Positions 23,507 through 32,136 of a DNA stretch of 64,000 nt are shown here, piece after piece. Every line of letters starts with the position of its first letter. Positions within the stretch are counted from its first letter, which is position 1. The stretch is from Gracilaria domingensis (Eukaryota; Rhodophyta; Florideophyceae; Gracilariales; Gracilariaceae), in NCBI GenBank assembly GCA_022539475.1, contig VCMS01000261.1, forward strand, positions 26,514 through 90,513, given 5' to 3'. The notes under the pieces were generated by a model that was given only the letters and a program-made list of their open reading frames with translations, searched no databases and had not been told where the DNA came from. The position numbers were made by a program, and so were the translations under genes.

Positions 23507-24997
23507 TCATCCTTTTCGGGTCTCCATTTCTATCCTTATGTCTGTCAAAATCCACTTGAACCGTTCCAATTCTTCGTAATCAAACAATGGTTTCACTCCT
23601 TCTGAAACTGACGACTCATATATTTCCAACACTACACGCAACTCATCTTTGAGAATCATCCTACGCAATAGATCTTTTAGTTCAGATGGAGATGCATAAT
23701 GTTCCCATAAGCGAAGATATGGTTCAAGTTCTACTCTCCCTTGCTCGACAATCGGGTGAACAAGACGTCTAAGCCGGCGGATGTCCGTGATCGGAAAGTC
23801 AATGTAAGCAGCTTCCCAATCAATGAACACATAACTCCCATCATCCCTCTTGATAATGTTGCCCCCGTGTATGTCTCCATGTTTCAAAGACATGAGGCAC
23901 TGTTGTCTTCCATACAAATCGCACAGGAACTCACAAATCCTATCGAAATATTCTTCCAAATTGGCCATTCCGTTCCCATCATCCCCAAATTCTTCATCTT
24001 TTGCCAGTTGCCTCCGAATCCATTCGTCTTCAAGCACGGTTTTCGATCGTGTAGTAAATGTCTCAGCCGATATTACAGGTACTCCCGCCTCTTTCAACTC
24101 GTTCAAGTACTTTTGTGATTCTAAATGAAGTCTTCCCAGCGGCACACACACTTTCTCGAAATCGACGAGCCCGAACTCTTCGAATCCTGCATCTGCTATT
24201 GTTGAACCAAAGTCAGTCATCAGCATCCAGTTCTTCTCTTTGTTCACAAATATTGGGTCTCGAACGAGATCAGGGGCAAAGCTTGCCACCAACGCGGTTA
24301 CTACACCCTCTTTTTGCGTACCTGCCTTCAAGTACACTCCACCTTTGTCCGTCTCTACACGTAGTAGGGCAGAACCGGCATTCACTGTCACCTGCCTAAA
24401 ACTATCTTTCATGAGGTATCCTAGCCTCATCAGACTCTGTGTGGCTTCTTCAGTCGTCTCTGTGTACCACTTAGGTTTCATCCACGGCCGTAAGACACCC
24501 TTTTTGCAGAATTCGTTATTCAACCACATTAGAGTAGTGAACACTGAAAACTGGTTGACTGCATGTACCCAAAGTGCTTTGGAGGCATTCCATGACTCAG
24601 TGAGCATGTTATGTGCCGTGTTCACAGGGATCCACGCGTAGTCAACACATTCCGGATGAATTTGGGCTTTAGCGCTTTGGTCTACCACAGATATGACCTC
24701 AAAAATTGCTTCGCAAGGCCAACTGACTTCACTCCATGGCGTTTCAATAGCAGAACAATGTAGAAGCACTATTTCGACGTGTGCACCAAATTTTGCTTCG
24801 AAGTGCTCCGCGACATATATGTTCATCTGATGCGCGTGACTTGGATTGACATCGCACGGTATATCAGGAAAGCAGAAGCGCTCATTCCTATGCTCTGCGA
24901 AAACAGTGTTGTGTCGTTCGTCGAACAAGATGACAACGTATCGATTTATATGAGAATCTAGTTGGTGCACTTGTTCGGAATTGAGAACTGTAGACAT
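23507..24997 (-). CDS. Nudix-like domain fused to an APH/choline-kinase-like phosphotransferase
   Basis: 496 residues from the ATG at 24997 (MSTVLNSEQ). Residues about 15-135 have the length and hydrophobic rhythm of a Nudix fold (RYVVILFDERHNTVF ... FEVISVV...YAWIPV), but the Nudix box glutamates (GX5EX7REUXEEXGU) are not present, so hydrolase activity is doubtful. Residues about 230-470 are a kinase of the aminoglycoside phosphotransferase/choline kinase type. They carry the catalytic loop HGDIHGGN (373-380) and the metal-binding DWE (393-395), and an N-lobe with a lysine-containing strand (GGVYLKAG). Such enzymes phosphorylate small hydroxylated metabolites in the cytosol; the substrate cannot be read. 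The nearest features are a 25126-25186 hairpin upstream and nothing operon-like. Fused Nudix-APH proteins exist in bacteria as far as I recall, so transfer is possible but unproven. Confidence 0.7.
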   Translation of the reverse strand: MSTVLNSEQVHQLDSHINRYVVILFDERHNTVFAEHRNERFCFPDIPCDVNPSHAHQMNIYVAEHFEAKFGAHVEIVLLHCSAIETPWSEVSWPCEAIFEVISVVDQSAKAQIHPECVDYAWIPVNTAHNMLTESWNASKALWVHAVNQFSVFTTLMWLNNEFCKKGVLRPWMKPKWYTETTEEATQSLMRLGYLMKDSFRQVTVNAGSALLRVETDKGGVYLKAGTQKEGVVTALVASFAPDLVRDPIFVNKEKNWMLMTDFGSTIADAGFEEFGLVDFEKVCVPLGRLHLESQKYLNELKEAGVPVISAETFTTRSKTVLEDEWIRRQLAKDEEFGDDGNGMANLEEYFDRICEFLCDLYGRQQCLMSLKHGDIHGGNIIKRDDGSYVFIDWEAAYIDFPITDIRRLRRLVHPIVEQGRVELEPYLRLWEHYASPSELKDLLRRMILKDELRVVLEIYESSVSEGVKPLFDYEELERFKWILTDIRIEMETRKG

Positions 24998-25125
24998 GTG
25001 GCAGTGAAAAAAGCATCGAAGTGTAGGAGTGGAGCATGAAAAAAAGTGCAGGCTACGTGTTGGTTCACGAAGATCTTTCAGCAAAGGAAGCAAGAGTACA
25101 AGCTTCGACTAGACCCAAGTTGAGA

Positions 25126-25186
25126 AAGCTCACAAGCGCAGCGGTACACCGTGCATCCTGCACTGTGTACCGTCGCTTGTGGGCTT
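25126..25186. repeat. 61-nt hairpin upstream of the kinase gene
   Basis: AAGCTCACAAGCG pairs with CGCTTGTGGGCTT (one mismatch). CGGTACAC pairs with GTGTACCG after a small bulge, and GTGCA/TGCAC closes the loop. It sits about 130 bp upstream of the minus-strand kinase start, so it could lie in the 5' leader or promoter. Confidence 0.55.
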
Positions 25187-26013
25187 CAGGACCGAGAGAA
25201 GCTACACTTCTAAACGGCTTTGTATGACTTCTGACGCACTACCTGCGGTTAAATTCGATTGGAGGTTGGGGAAGGGGGGAAAGGCGGGTATGGAACGGAT
25301 GCAGCTTCGATTCCTTCTGTAATGCTATTCTTTTGAGAAATGTACAGTACCCACGTCTTGTGTTCATTCAGAACCTGTTCTACGTCATTATTGTAACGCC
25401 CAGCCACTTGTCATTGACAAATGGTTCTACGTTTTTTGCGTTTTTTGCAGCAAGATCAACGAGCATCCTTCTTCTTGCGGAAGGGGAGAACACCGAAATA
25501 ACGTCAGACTTCCCTTCGATAAAATTATGACTTGGTCTCAATGTGCAGAAGCTCTTGAAAACCTATTTTACGAAGTCAGTCTTACAAGGGTAGTGATTTT
25601 GCCCGGACGGGCATCTGAAATATATTTGCATGGGATCGGTTGTAAAATACTCGATGTAGCGCTACAGGATTTTGGCGACTGGTGAACATTAGCTTGAGAT
25701 TCGCCATTCGTGCCGTAGCAGATGAAGCCAGATAAGGTCTGGGTTAAGACCGTTTTTGATAAAAGCAACAGCATGACAGATACTTTCGTACCTATGCAAC
25801 TTCTGTCAGAAACTGAGCGAGCATGCTTTCGTATCGAAGACACGAGGTTGAATTCAAGCTTATAATAATAAGATTCTCAGGTTGTTTTTCACCACCTTCT
25901 TGAAAAAGGACAAAAAACGCATGCAACAATCAGATTGTTACAATGTCATCAGCAATGTTCTAAGAACGTCATTCTGTGGGGCACGACAATTTAATTGTCC
26001 GTATATGTGTACT

Positions 26014-26038
26014 GTAACGGTTACAGTGTAACCGTTAC
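26014..26038. promoter_or_regulatory. Perfect palindrome with inverted Myb-type sites
   Basis: GTAACGGTTACA and its inverted copy flank a single centre base, and a further CCGTTGTTAC follows. The YAACGG core is the classical Myb recognition word, present here head to head. It could be a regulatory site or a cruciform; no adjacent gene is supported. Confidence 0.35.
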
Positions 26039-27825
26039 CGTTGTTACTTATAGGGTTACCCGTGTTACACGTCGTATCAGAAAATGGGTCTCGGCGTAAA
26101 GCTGATTGAGCATTTTCCAAATTACTTGTAAACATGTTTGTAAAGCTATGCTTCTATTAAAAATACACTTCCAAAAGCTTTAATACCCTTGCTAGGTGGA
26201 CATATTGTTGGACCTTGCCATCACAAATCAGGCAAGACCATAATGGTCATGATGATCCGACGCCTGGCCCTCCCACAGGAGGCCCACGACTCGTGGGCCA
26301 CGAGGCGCCCTAGCGAAAGCGCCATTCCGTTTTTTCATAAAGGCCTCATTCATGATCAGGAACGCAAGTGTCTACGCCGCCGGCAGAAGACCACAGGCGC
26401 TTTCTTCGCCAGTTGATCCGAAATTGACAGCATCGTACTCTTGGCTTGCCCGCTTTCATCCCTTAAGTTTGTGAGGCCGCAAGCCGGACGGCGATATGAC
26501 GCCTAACCTTCTCCGTTCATTGTTAACCGAAACGGCTTTGGATAGCTGTTGATCGATAGGTAAGTCGCGATTTTCACGATTCACCGTATTCGCTATGCTC
26601 ACCTAGGACGAACAGCAATTATTGGAATTACCGGCATAGATCCATGTTGTGATAGTGCAGATAATCTTATTTATCAGAGGGTTTGAGCGCTCATGTCTGG
26701 CAGTGTCGATTACCGATATACTAACCTTCTTGTGCTCCCACGACCCACTCTTGCACCCTGTTCAGGTTTTAAGCTCCTGCGTACGAGGATTGTTTGACGC
26801 ATCTATGACTGTAGCAGTGCCTCCAATCCATGTAGGACAACAAGTATGTCATCATTTTTGCAGATATGGCTCTCATGAGAACCCCACAAGGTGTATTTGT
26901 GCTTCACATAAGTTTCTTGAACTTTGCTGTACATGGTTTCCTGCGTTATCTCGAATGCTTCAAGCCAAGCTGTGGATGTGGAGTAACATGTCGAACGCGG
27001 AATCATGTAAATAGGCAGCCGCATACGGACACATGCTCTCCTTTCTGAGGTTTCTGCCTGACGAATATGCAACAGCGTCATAGAGTGACCCCCATCCCGC
27101 TTCTGTATTGCAGAAAGGCAAGAAGAGATCATTGTTGGAACCGTTAAACGCTCTCCCGGAAGGAGTCTCAATTTGATCAACTTTTCATGCTCGCATCTGG
27201 TGCTGGTGGTACCATTCTTGTCATTTATTGGTTAGCACTAACCAGGCTAACAAGTGTCTGCTGGACACTGTCTAGTTCAATGACCAGAAGGTCAACGGAA
27301 GGGACTTATGATATTGCTAAGAACAGCTTTTTGTGTGTAAATCGTGTGTCTGTCAATATATTGGTTGAAGTGCCCTGGGGACTCAGCCTACGGGGCGTGA
27401 CGACTCGCAAGCCACAGATAGAAGTGCTGGTCAAGGTGCAACCTCACCAAAGTTCGTCTCATGAGGAAGAAGTGAGACAGTCGGAGCGAGTCGCTGTCGA
27501 AGTTCCATGACCGCTGTCGAATAAAGGGGTGTACATTGAAGCAAAGACAATGTGTTGGATTTATTTCGAAGGTCTTCCGAGTACGGCTGGACAAGTGTTT
27601 CGGAACCTCTATTTACTGAACAACAAAGAACAAAAGCACCAAGCGGTACGAGCAACCTAAAAAGAGAACCGTGAGACATCAGTAAAAGTTCTACATATCG
27701 ATATGATTCTGTTCTAAACACCAACTACAGAAACCACCAACTATTTTGCGGGTTCCTCGCTTCAATAAGCTATTGTTTGCATCATGCTCTACAGAGTCGA
27801 AAATTATCAATGACTGATCTTGAAA

Positions 27826-28050
27826 CTATCCTACTTGCTTCTCATTCACGTCCAATATGCTGACATGGCCAATCCTGTTCCAAACATCCACTAGTATTTC
27901 CTGCGAAGCTATCTTGGACTCGCATTTATCAGGCCCGTTTGGGCATTCCACAATGATAGGAACTTGTGGTTCTCCATACCTCATAATCCAAAACACCGCT
28001 TCACATTTGCTGTCTTCAACAGAGTTCAGATGTTTCTTTGACGATGTAAT
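27826..28050 (-). other. Possible terminal exon of an unresolved minus-strand gene
   Basis: A 75-codon open segment bounded upstream by a GTCGACAG that could be a 3' splice site and ending in TAG. Its translation (for example MRYGEPQVPIIVECP and ILVDVWNRIGHVSILD) has normal protein composition but matches no family I know. No partner exon in the right phase was found between here and the RBBP6-like stop at 28234. Confidence 0.25.
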
Positions 28051-28233
28051 CTGTCGACTTGTTCACGACCAACTGATGCCTTTCAGTTACAATGCCTGTT
28101 TTTACATTTCTGAGCTAGCGGTCCAGACTGACTCTTCCGCTCAAGACATGTGTTCATATCCAAGATCCATAGAAGGTCTTGGCTCTGAAACTTCGACTAA
28201 TCGAATGCGTTTCTTGCACAACAACATTCCAAG

Positions 28234-31200
28234 TCAACCGAGCCTGTCATGAACCGACCGACGACTTCTCTTCCGATCCCCAAGTGGTCTCCCAAGACGG
28301 TCATGCACAGATACTCGATCCCGTCGTTCTTCTCGTCGTTCTTCTCGTCGTTCTTCTCGTCGTTCTTCTCGACGTTCTTCACGCCGCGGTAGCACGTGGT
28401 CAAGAGAAGAGTCTCTTCGCACTCTCTTTGGCTCGTCTCTTTCATCACCATTTATAAACTCACGTCCTCGCTTTAATCTTTCATCTCTCCGACGCAATCC
28501 TGGGCTGCGCTCTCTCGCGTCAGCACGATCTTGGTCCTGCAGTCTTCGACTTTCTCTGCGATCAAAGCTTGCGTCGTCTTTACGTGCTTTTAGCTCATCT
28601 ACCTTTCGAGCATATTCATCACCCCTAGATATCCTCTTGCGTTTCGCCTCACGTTCATCACCGCGATAACCATCATAGTCGCTTGCTGTGCGCCTTCGCG
28701 TCCCAACTCGATCAAGGGAGTCTCTTTGTGCCCCATCTCCGGGAGAATATGGCCTCCGGCTGGGCAGAGCTCGAGTCCGAGAGGGGTCGGGAGATCCTCG
28801 TCGGCTGCTATACCTCAGTGCGGCAGGTGATCGGGATCGCCGACGAGACGATTCTAAACGATCCTCAGCCCTCCTGGAGTGACGCGGGCTAGGGTGGCGA
28901 TCCCGTCTCCTCCCACTGCGATACCAGTCGCCATCGTATCGACTGCGGCCTGCCGGTGAGCGGCTCTTACGGGATCCTCGTTCCGGAGATACTCGGATTC
29001 GTGTGCTGCGGCGATCTCGATCTCGAGTTATCGGGGAAGGACTTCGACGCCTGAAGCGTTCCCTCTCTGTAGACCGAGGTCTTGGCGAACGGTACTTCCT
29101 AGCGTGTGAGCGCTCACGACGGTCCGGACTGCCATGCCGTGTTCTGTATCGCGATTCCTCTCTGGAGCGGGGGCTCTTGCTCCTGTCACGAAGGGTGTCC
29201 GGTGTTGACCGTCCTGGGCTTCTTGGACGCTGAAGCGCATCCATATCTGGTGCGGGATTGGAAGCAAGGCGCGAGTGAGTGGAGCGATGCAAAGGACGTG
29301 TTGCACGAGAATCGCGAGGAGGTGCAGTTTCGTTTTCATAAGTTTTGTCGTGCCTACGATGTTCTTTTTCTGCACTATCAGAAGGTAGACGATCATCACG
29401 AGATGATGGTTTTTCAGATCTGGACCCCGTAGGAGCGACTGGGGGAGACCTCTTTCCACTGCGATCACTGTTCCCTTTTTCACTTGCTTCTTTGCCTTCC
29501 TTTCCATTCATTCGCATCGATGAAACACCGTCAGGGCTGTCCGAAGTTCTTCGGACCTTCCTGTCTGAAACTGTTTCTTGCTTTCCAGAAACAGGAACAG
29601 GGTCGTTGCCGGTCCCCTTCTGGTTGCCACCAGGTGGGAGCGGAAGCATGGACGCCCCTGGCGGGTAACCAAAACCGTTCATACCTTTCCCATCACCATT
29701 ACCTTCTGGATTGTTACCAGCAGGCATGTTAGGAAACGCAAAAGGCATGCCCGGAATCATGGCTGGTGGCATGCCTCCCACACCGTTTTGGTTATTTGCC
29801 ATCGCTGCCATGGCCATCAAAACTTGTGGGGGTGGGGGGAACGGAGGCATGGGAGGGAAACCTGGTGGGATATTGGGAAGCGGAAGACCAGGCATACCCA
29901 TACCGGTAGGTGGTCTCCCGACGTTGGGGCCGCGTCGGGTCTGATTTTTGTTCGACGCATATCGACTGTCATGCTTGCCGTTCTGGCGACCCACACCATT
30001 AGGCAAATTCTTAGTCTTTTTGTTGTTTCCCAGTTTGTCATCATTTCTATCTGTGGGATCACCATTCTTGTTGTTCTGATCCCTTGCAGCATCCGTTGAT
30101 TGCACTTGGGAACTGTCATCCTTCTTCTGATCTTGGTCTTGGCCCTGATTAGGACCGTTGCGCTGATCAGGACTTGTACCCTTAGCCTCGTTGTTTCCTG
30201 GGGGAGAACGCGAGGCAGCTGTTCCGTTGGGTGAGCCAGTTTGCTTATCTGAGTCACCTCTATTACCGTCATTCCTACCATCTTGAACAGGTTTTCCGGA
30301 AGCAGCGGCGGCTGCTTGAGACAACCTGAGACCAACAGTTTGCCTTGCAAACTCCTCCTCATTGGGCTGAAGCGTAACAAAATGCCCCGAGCTGTCCTGA
30401 AGTCCAGTGCCCGATTCGGGAGCATCCACTTGCCTCAACATGCTGCGTGGAATGCCCGTGGGCGCTCTCACCTTAATCTTGTCAAACTTGGGATCGCCAT
30501 TTGTAGGGCATTCGTCAATCCAATGACCGGGCTTGTTACACCGGTGACAGACATAGTTATGACTCGGCCTCGGGGCACGATCGGGATGTGCCTTCCGATG
30601 GCCGTGATTACCATATCCTCGAGAACGATATCCGCCACGATGATAGCGGCCTCGGGGTTGTTGGGGGTACTGATCGTATGCCGCAGACTGCATGACAAGA
30701 GAAGCGATCCTGGCGGCTTCATCCTCGCCTTCGATGGTCTTTGGCATAGCACTGGTCTGAGCTTCGACCGCATTGGCGTCCGACTTGGAGGAACGAGAGG
30801 CGTTCTTCTCGGCATATCGCTCATTCTTGGCGGCCATTTCTTGCTGAGACAGTATACCACCCTGTTTTAAACCTGGAATTCGACGCACGATCACGGAAGT
30901 GTTCTTCTGCACTAGAGCGTTTTCATCATGGTAAACTAGATAAGGTTGTAAGCAAGAGCAAGACGCACGGATCGCAAGAAAAACACATGACACAAGAGAG
31001 GTGGCGGTGGGGGGGGAGCGGATCAAAGAACGGAATGTTAGCGATGAAAGAACGAGACATGGAGCACTGTGTTGGCGGAAGGGGTGCACCGAGCTAGCTG
31101 AGCGAGAAGCTGGGTGCGGGTGCGATACGATAGACTTACCGTCTGAGTTGGAAGCGTCGCTGATTTCGAGATCGAAACCCTCTCCAAAGTTGAGCTTCTT

Positions 31201-31311
31201 TCGCTCGACGATGGCGACCTTGAGGTCGGCAACCTTGAGGAAATCTCCCTCGAAGGAAAGGGTTTCGAACTCCTTTGCACTCTTGAAGCGGAAGTGAATG
31301 GAAGACGACAT
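28234..31311 (-). CDS. RBBP6/Mpe1-like DWNN-domain protein without a RING finger
   Basis: Exon 1 (31140-31311) and exon 2 (28234-30935) flank a 204-nt intron (GTAAGT ... TATCTAG). Joining them gives about 957 residues and restores the DWNN domain: ISDASNSD, then VYHDENALVQKNTSVIVRRI. The domain is an N-terminal ubiquitin-like fold at residues 1-80. A CCHC zinc knuckle follows (C187, C190, H195, C200; CHRCNKPGHWIDEC), with the family signature PTNGDPK...TGIPRSM just after it. RBBP6/Mpe1 proteins belong to the cleavage and polyadenylation factor in the nucleus and normally carry a RING or U-box next. Here the knuckle is followed only by low-complexity Asn/Asp/Pro/Met-rich sequence and a long Arg/Ser-rich tail, with no Cys/His ring motif. 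A 12-bp repeat near 28321-28370 encodes an EERR repeat at the C-terminus. Identity as a DWNN/knuckle protein is firm; its E3-ligase role is doubtful. Confidence 0.9.
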   Translation of the reverse strand: MSSSIHFRFKSAKEFETLSFEGDFLKVADLKVAIVERKKLNFGEGFDLEISDASNSDGKSIVSHPHPASRSASSVHPFRQHSAPCLVLSSLTFRSLIRSPPTATSLVSCVFLAIRASCSCLQPYLVYHDENALVQKNTSVIVRRIPGLKQGGILSQQEMAAKNERYAEKNASRSSKSDANAVEAQTSAMPKTIEGEDEAARIASLVMQSAAYDQYPQQPRGRYHRGGYRSRGYGNHGHRKAHPDRAPRPSHNYVCHRCNKPGHWIDECPTNGDPKFDKIKVRAPTGIPRSMLRQVDAPESGTGLQDSSGHFVTLQPNEEEFARQTVGLRLSQAAAAASGKPVQDGRNDGNRGDSDKQTGSPNGTAASRSPPGNNEAKGTSPDQRNGPNQGQDQDQKKDDSSQVQSTDAARDQNNKNGDPTDRNDDKLGNNKKTKNLPNGVGRQNGKHDSRYASNKNQTRRGPNVGRPPTGMGMPGLPLPNIPPGFPPMPPFPPPPQVLMAMAAMANNQNGVGGMPPAMIPGMPFAFPNMPAGNNPEGNGDGKGMNGFGYPPGASMLPLPPGGNQKGTGNDPVPVSGKQETVSDRKVRRTSDSPDGVSSMRMNGKEGKEASEKGNSDRSGKRSPPVAPTGSRSEKPSSRDDRLPSDSAEKEHRRHDKTYENETAPPRDSRATRPLHRSTHSRLASNPAPDMDALQRPRSPGRSTPDTLRDRSKSPRSREESRYRTRHGSPDRRERSHARKYRSPRPRSTERERFRRRSPSPITRDRDRRSTRIRVSPERGSRKSRSPAGRSRYDGDWYRSGRRRDRHPSPRHSRRAEDRLESSRRRSRSPAALRYSSRRGSPDPSRTRALPSRRPYSPGDGAQRDSLDRVGTRRRTASDYDGYRGDEREAKRKRISRGDEYARKVDELKARKDDASFDRRESRRLQDQDRADARERSPGLRRRDERLKRGREFINGDERDEPKRVRRDSSLDHVLPRREERREERREERREERREERRDRVSVHDRLGRPLGDRKRSRRSVHDRLG

Positions 31312-32136
31312 GGTGCAAAGGGGACAAGGGAGCAGGGGGGGCTTATAGATATGTATACAGGTTGTTGGTGTGAAGGATTATGAAGGAGGGGGGGGGGGGG
31401 GGGGGAGGGGGAGTGTGCACAGGCGTTGCGCGATTCCACGGGGAGGAAGGCGAAACGGTGCACCGTTTCTGCAAGGAGCAGGAACGCTCTTGAGCGCGAG
31501 AAGGCAGCACTTGCAAGCGCTTGCAAGCACAGCAGAGGGTTGGTGGAGCGGCGGTGACGAGCAGCGCGACAGTTGCGCGCGTACGTCTGTGGGTGTGGGC
31601 GTGGGTGTGCGTCGGGCACGGGCGAACAAGTGGCGCGCAAGCTCACAAAAGCAGCAAGCAACAGGCAGCGCAGGCGCAGGCAGCAAGGCCCATGCACGCG
31701 CGTTCGGAGCTCCGGCGCGCGCGCAGCCGCGCGGAAGGGTGGGGGTCGGGGGGAACGGGAAGGAAAGCGGCGGCGGGCGCGGCGAAGGGCGGAGGGGCAC
31801 GCGGTGGGTGAGCACGAGCCGCGAACAGCAAAGTCGAACTGTTTGATGGATGACCGATGGCAAGGACACACGCACGCCGCCAGCCGCAGCGCCCAAAGTC
31901 TTCTCTCAAGTGTTGCTTTGAAGCACCGCCGTGCGCGACGCCTTTTTCAAAAACGCTTTTTCGAAAAGCCACGCCGCGCCAGCGCGCGCCACGGCTGACA
32001 GCCGCTTACAGCCGGCTGCGCGCGAGCCGTGGCGCGCGCGGCGCGCGTCTTGCTCCAGCGCGCCGCGCTCGCGCGCGCCGCGCCGCGCGGCCGCGTCCGC
32101 GACGACGCGCGCGCGACCGGCCGGCGGCAGCGTAGC
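31312..32136. other. Divergent promoter region with G-tract and CG-rich block
   Basis: The shared region between RBBP6-like (-) and the PHD protein (+). It contains a run of about 18 G near 31387-31405, and then a strongly CG-rich, CGCG-rich block at about 31690-32130. Open frames on all strands here are by-products of that composition. No coding sequence is supported. Confidence 0.5.

Larger units (their letters stand above)
25187..28233. other. About 3 kb with no supported gene
   Basis: Many short open frames but no domain or reliable splice structure. A 25-bp palindrome lies at 26014-26038. Near 26283 GGCCCACGA and TCGTGGGCC form a small inverted repeat. A coding-like minus-strand segment at 27826-28050 is listed separately. 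Confidence 0.4.
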
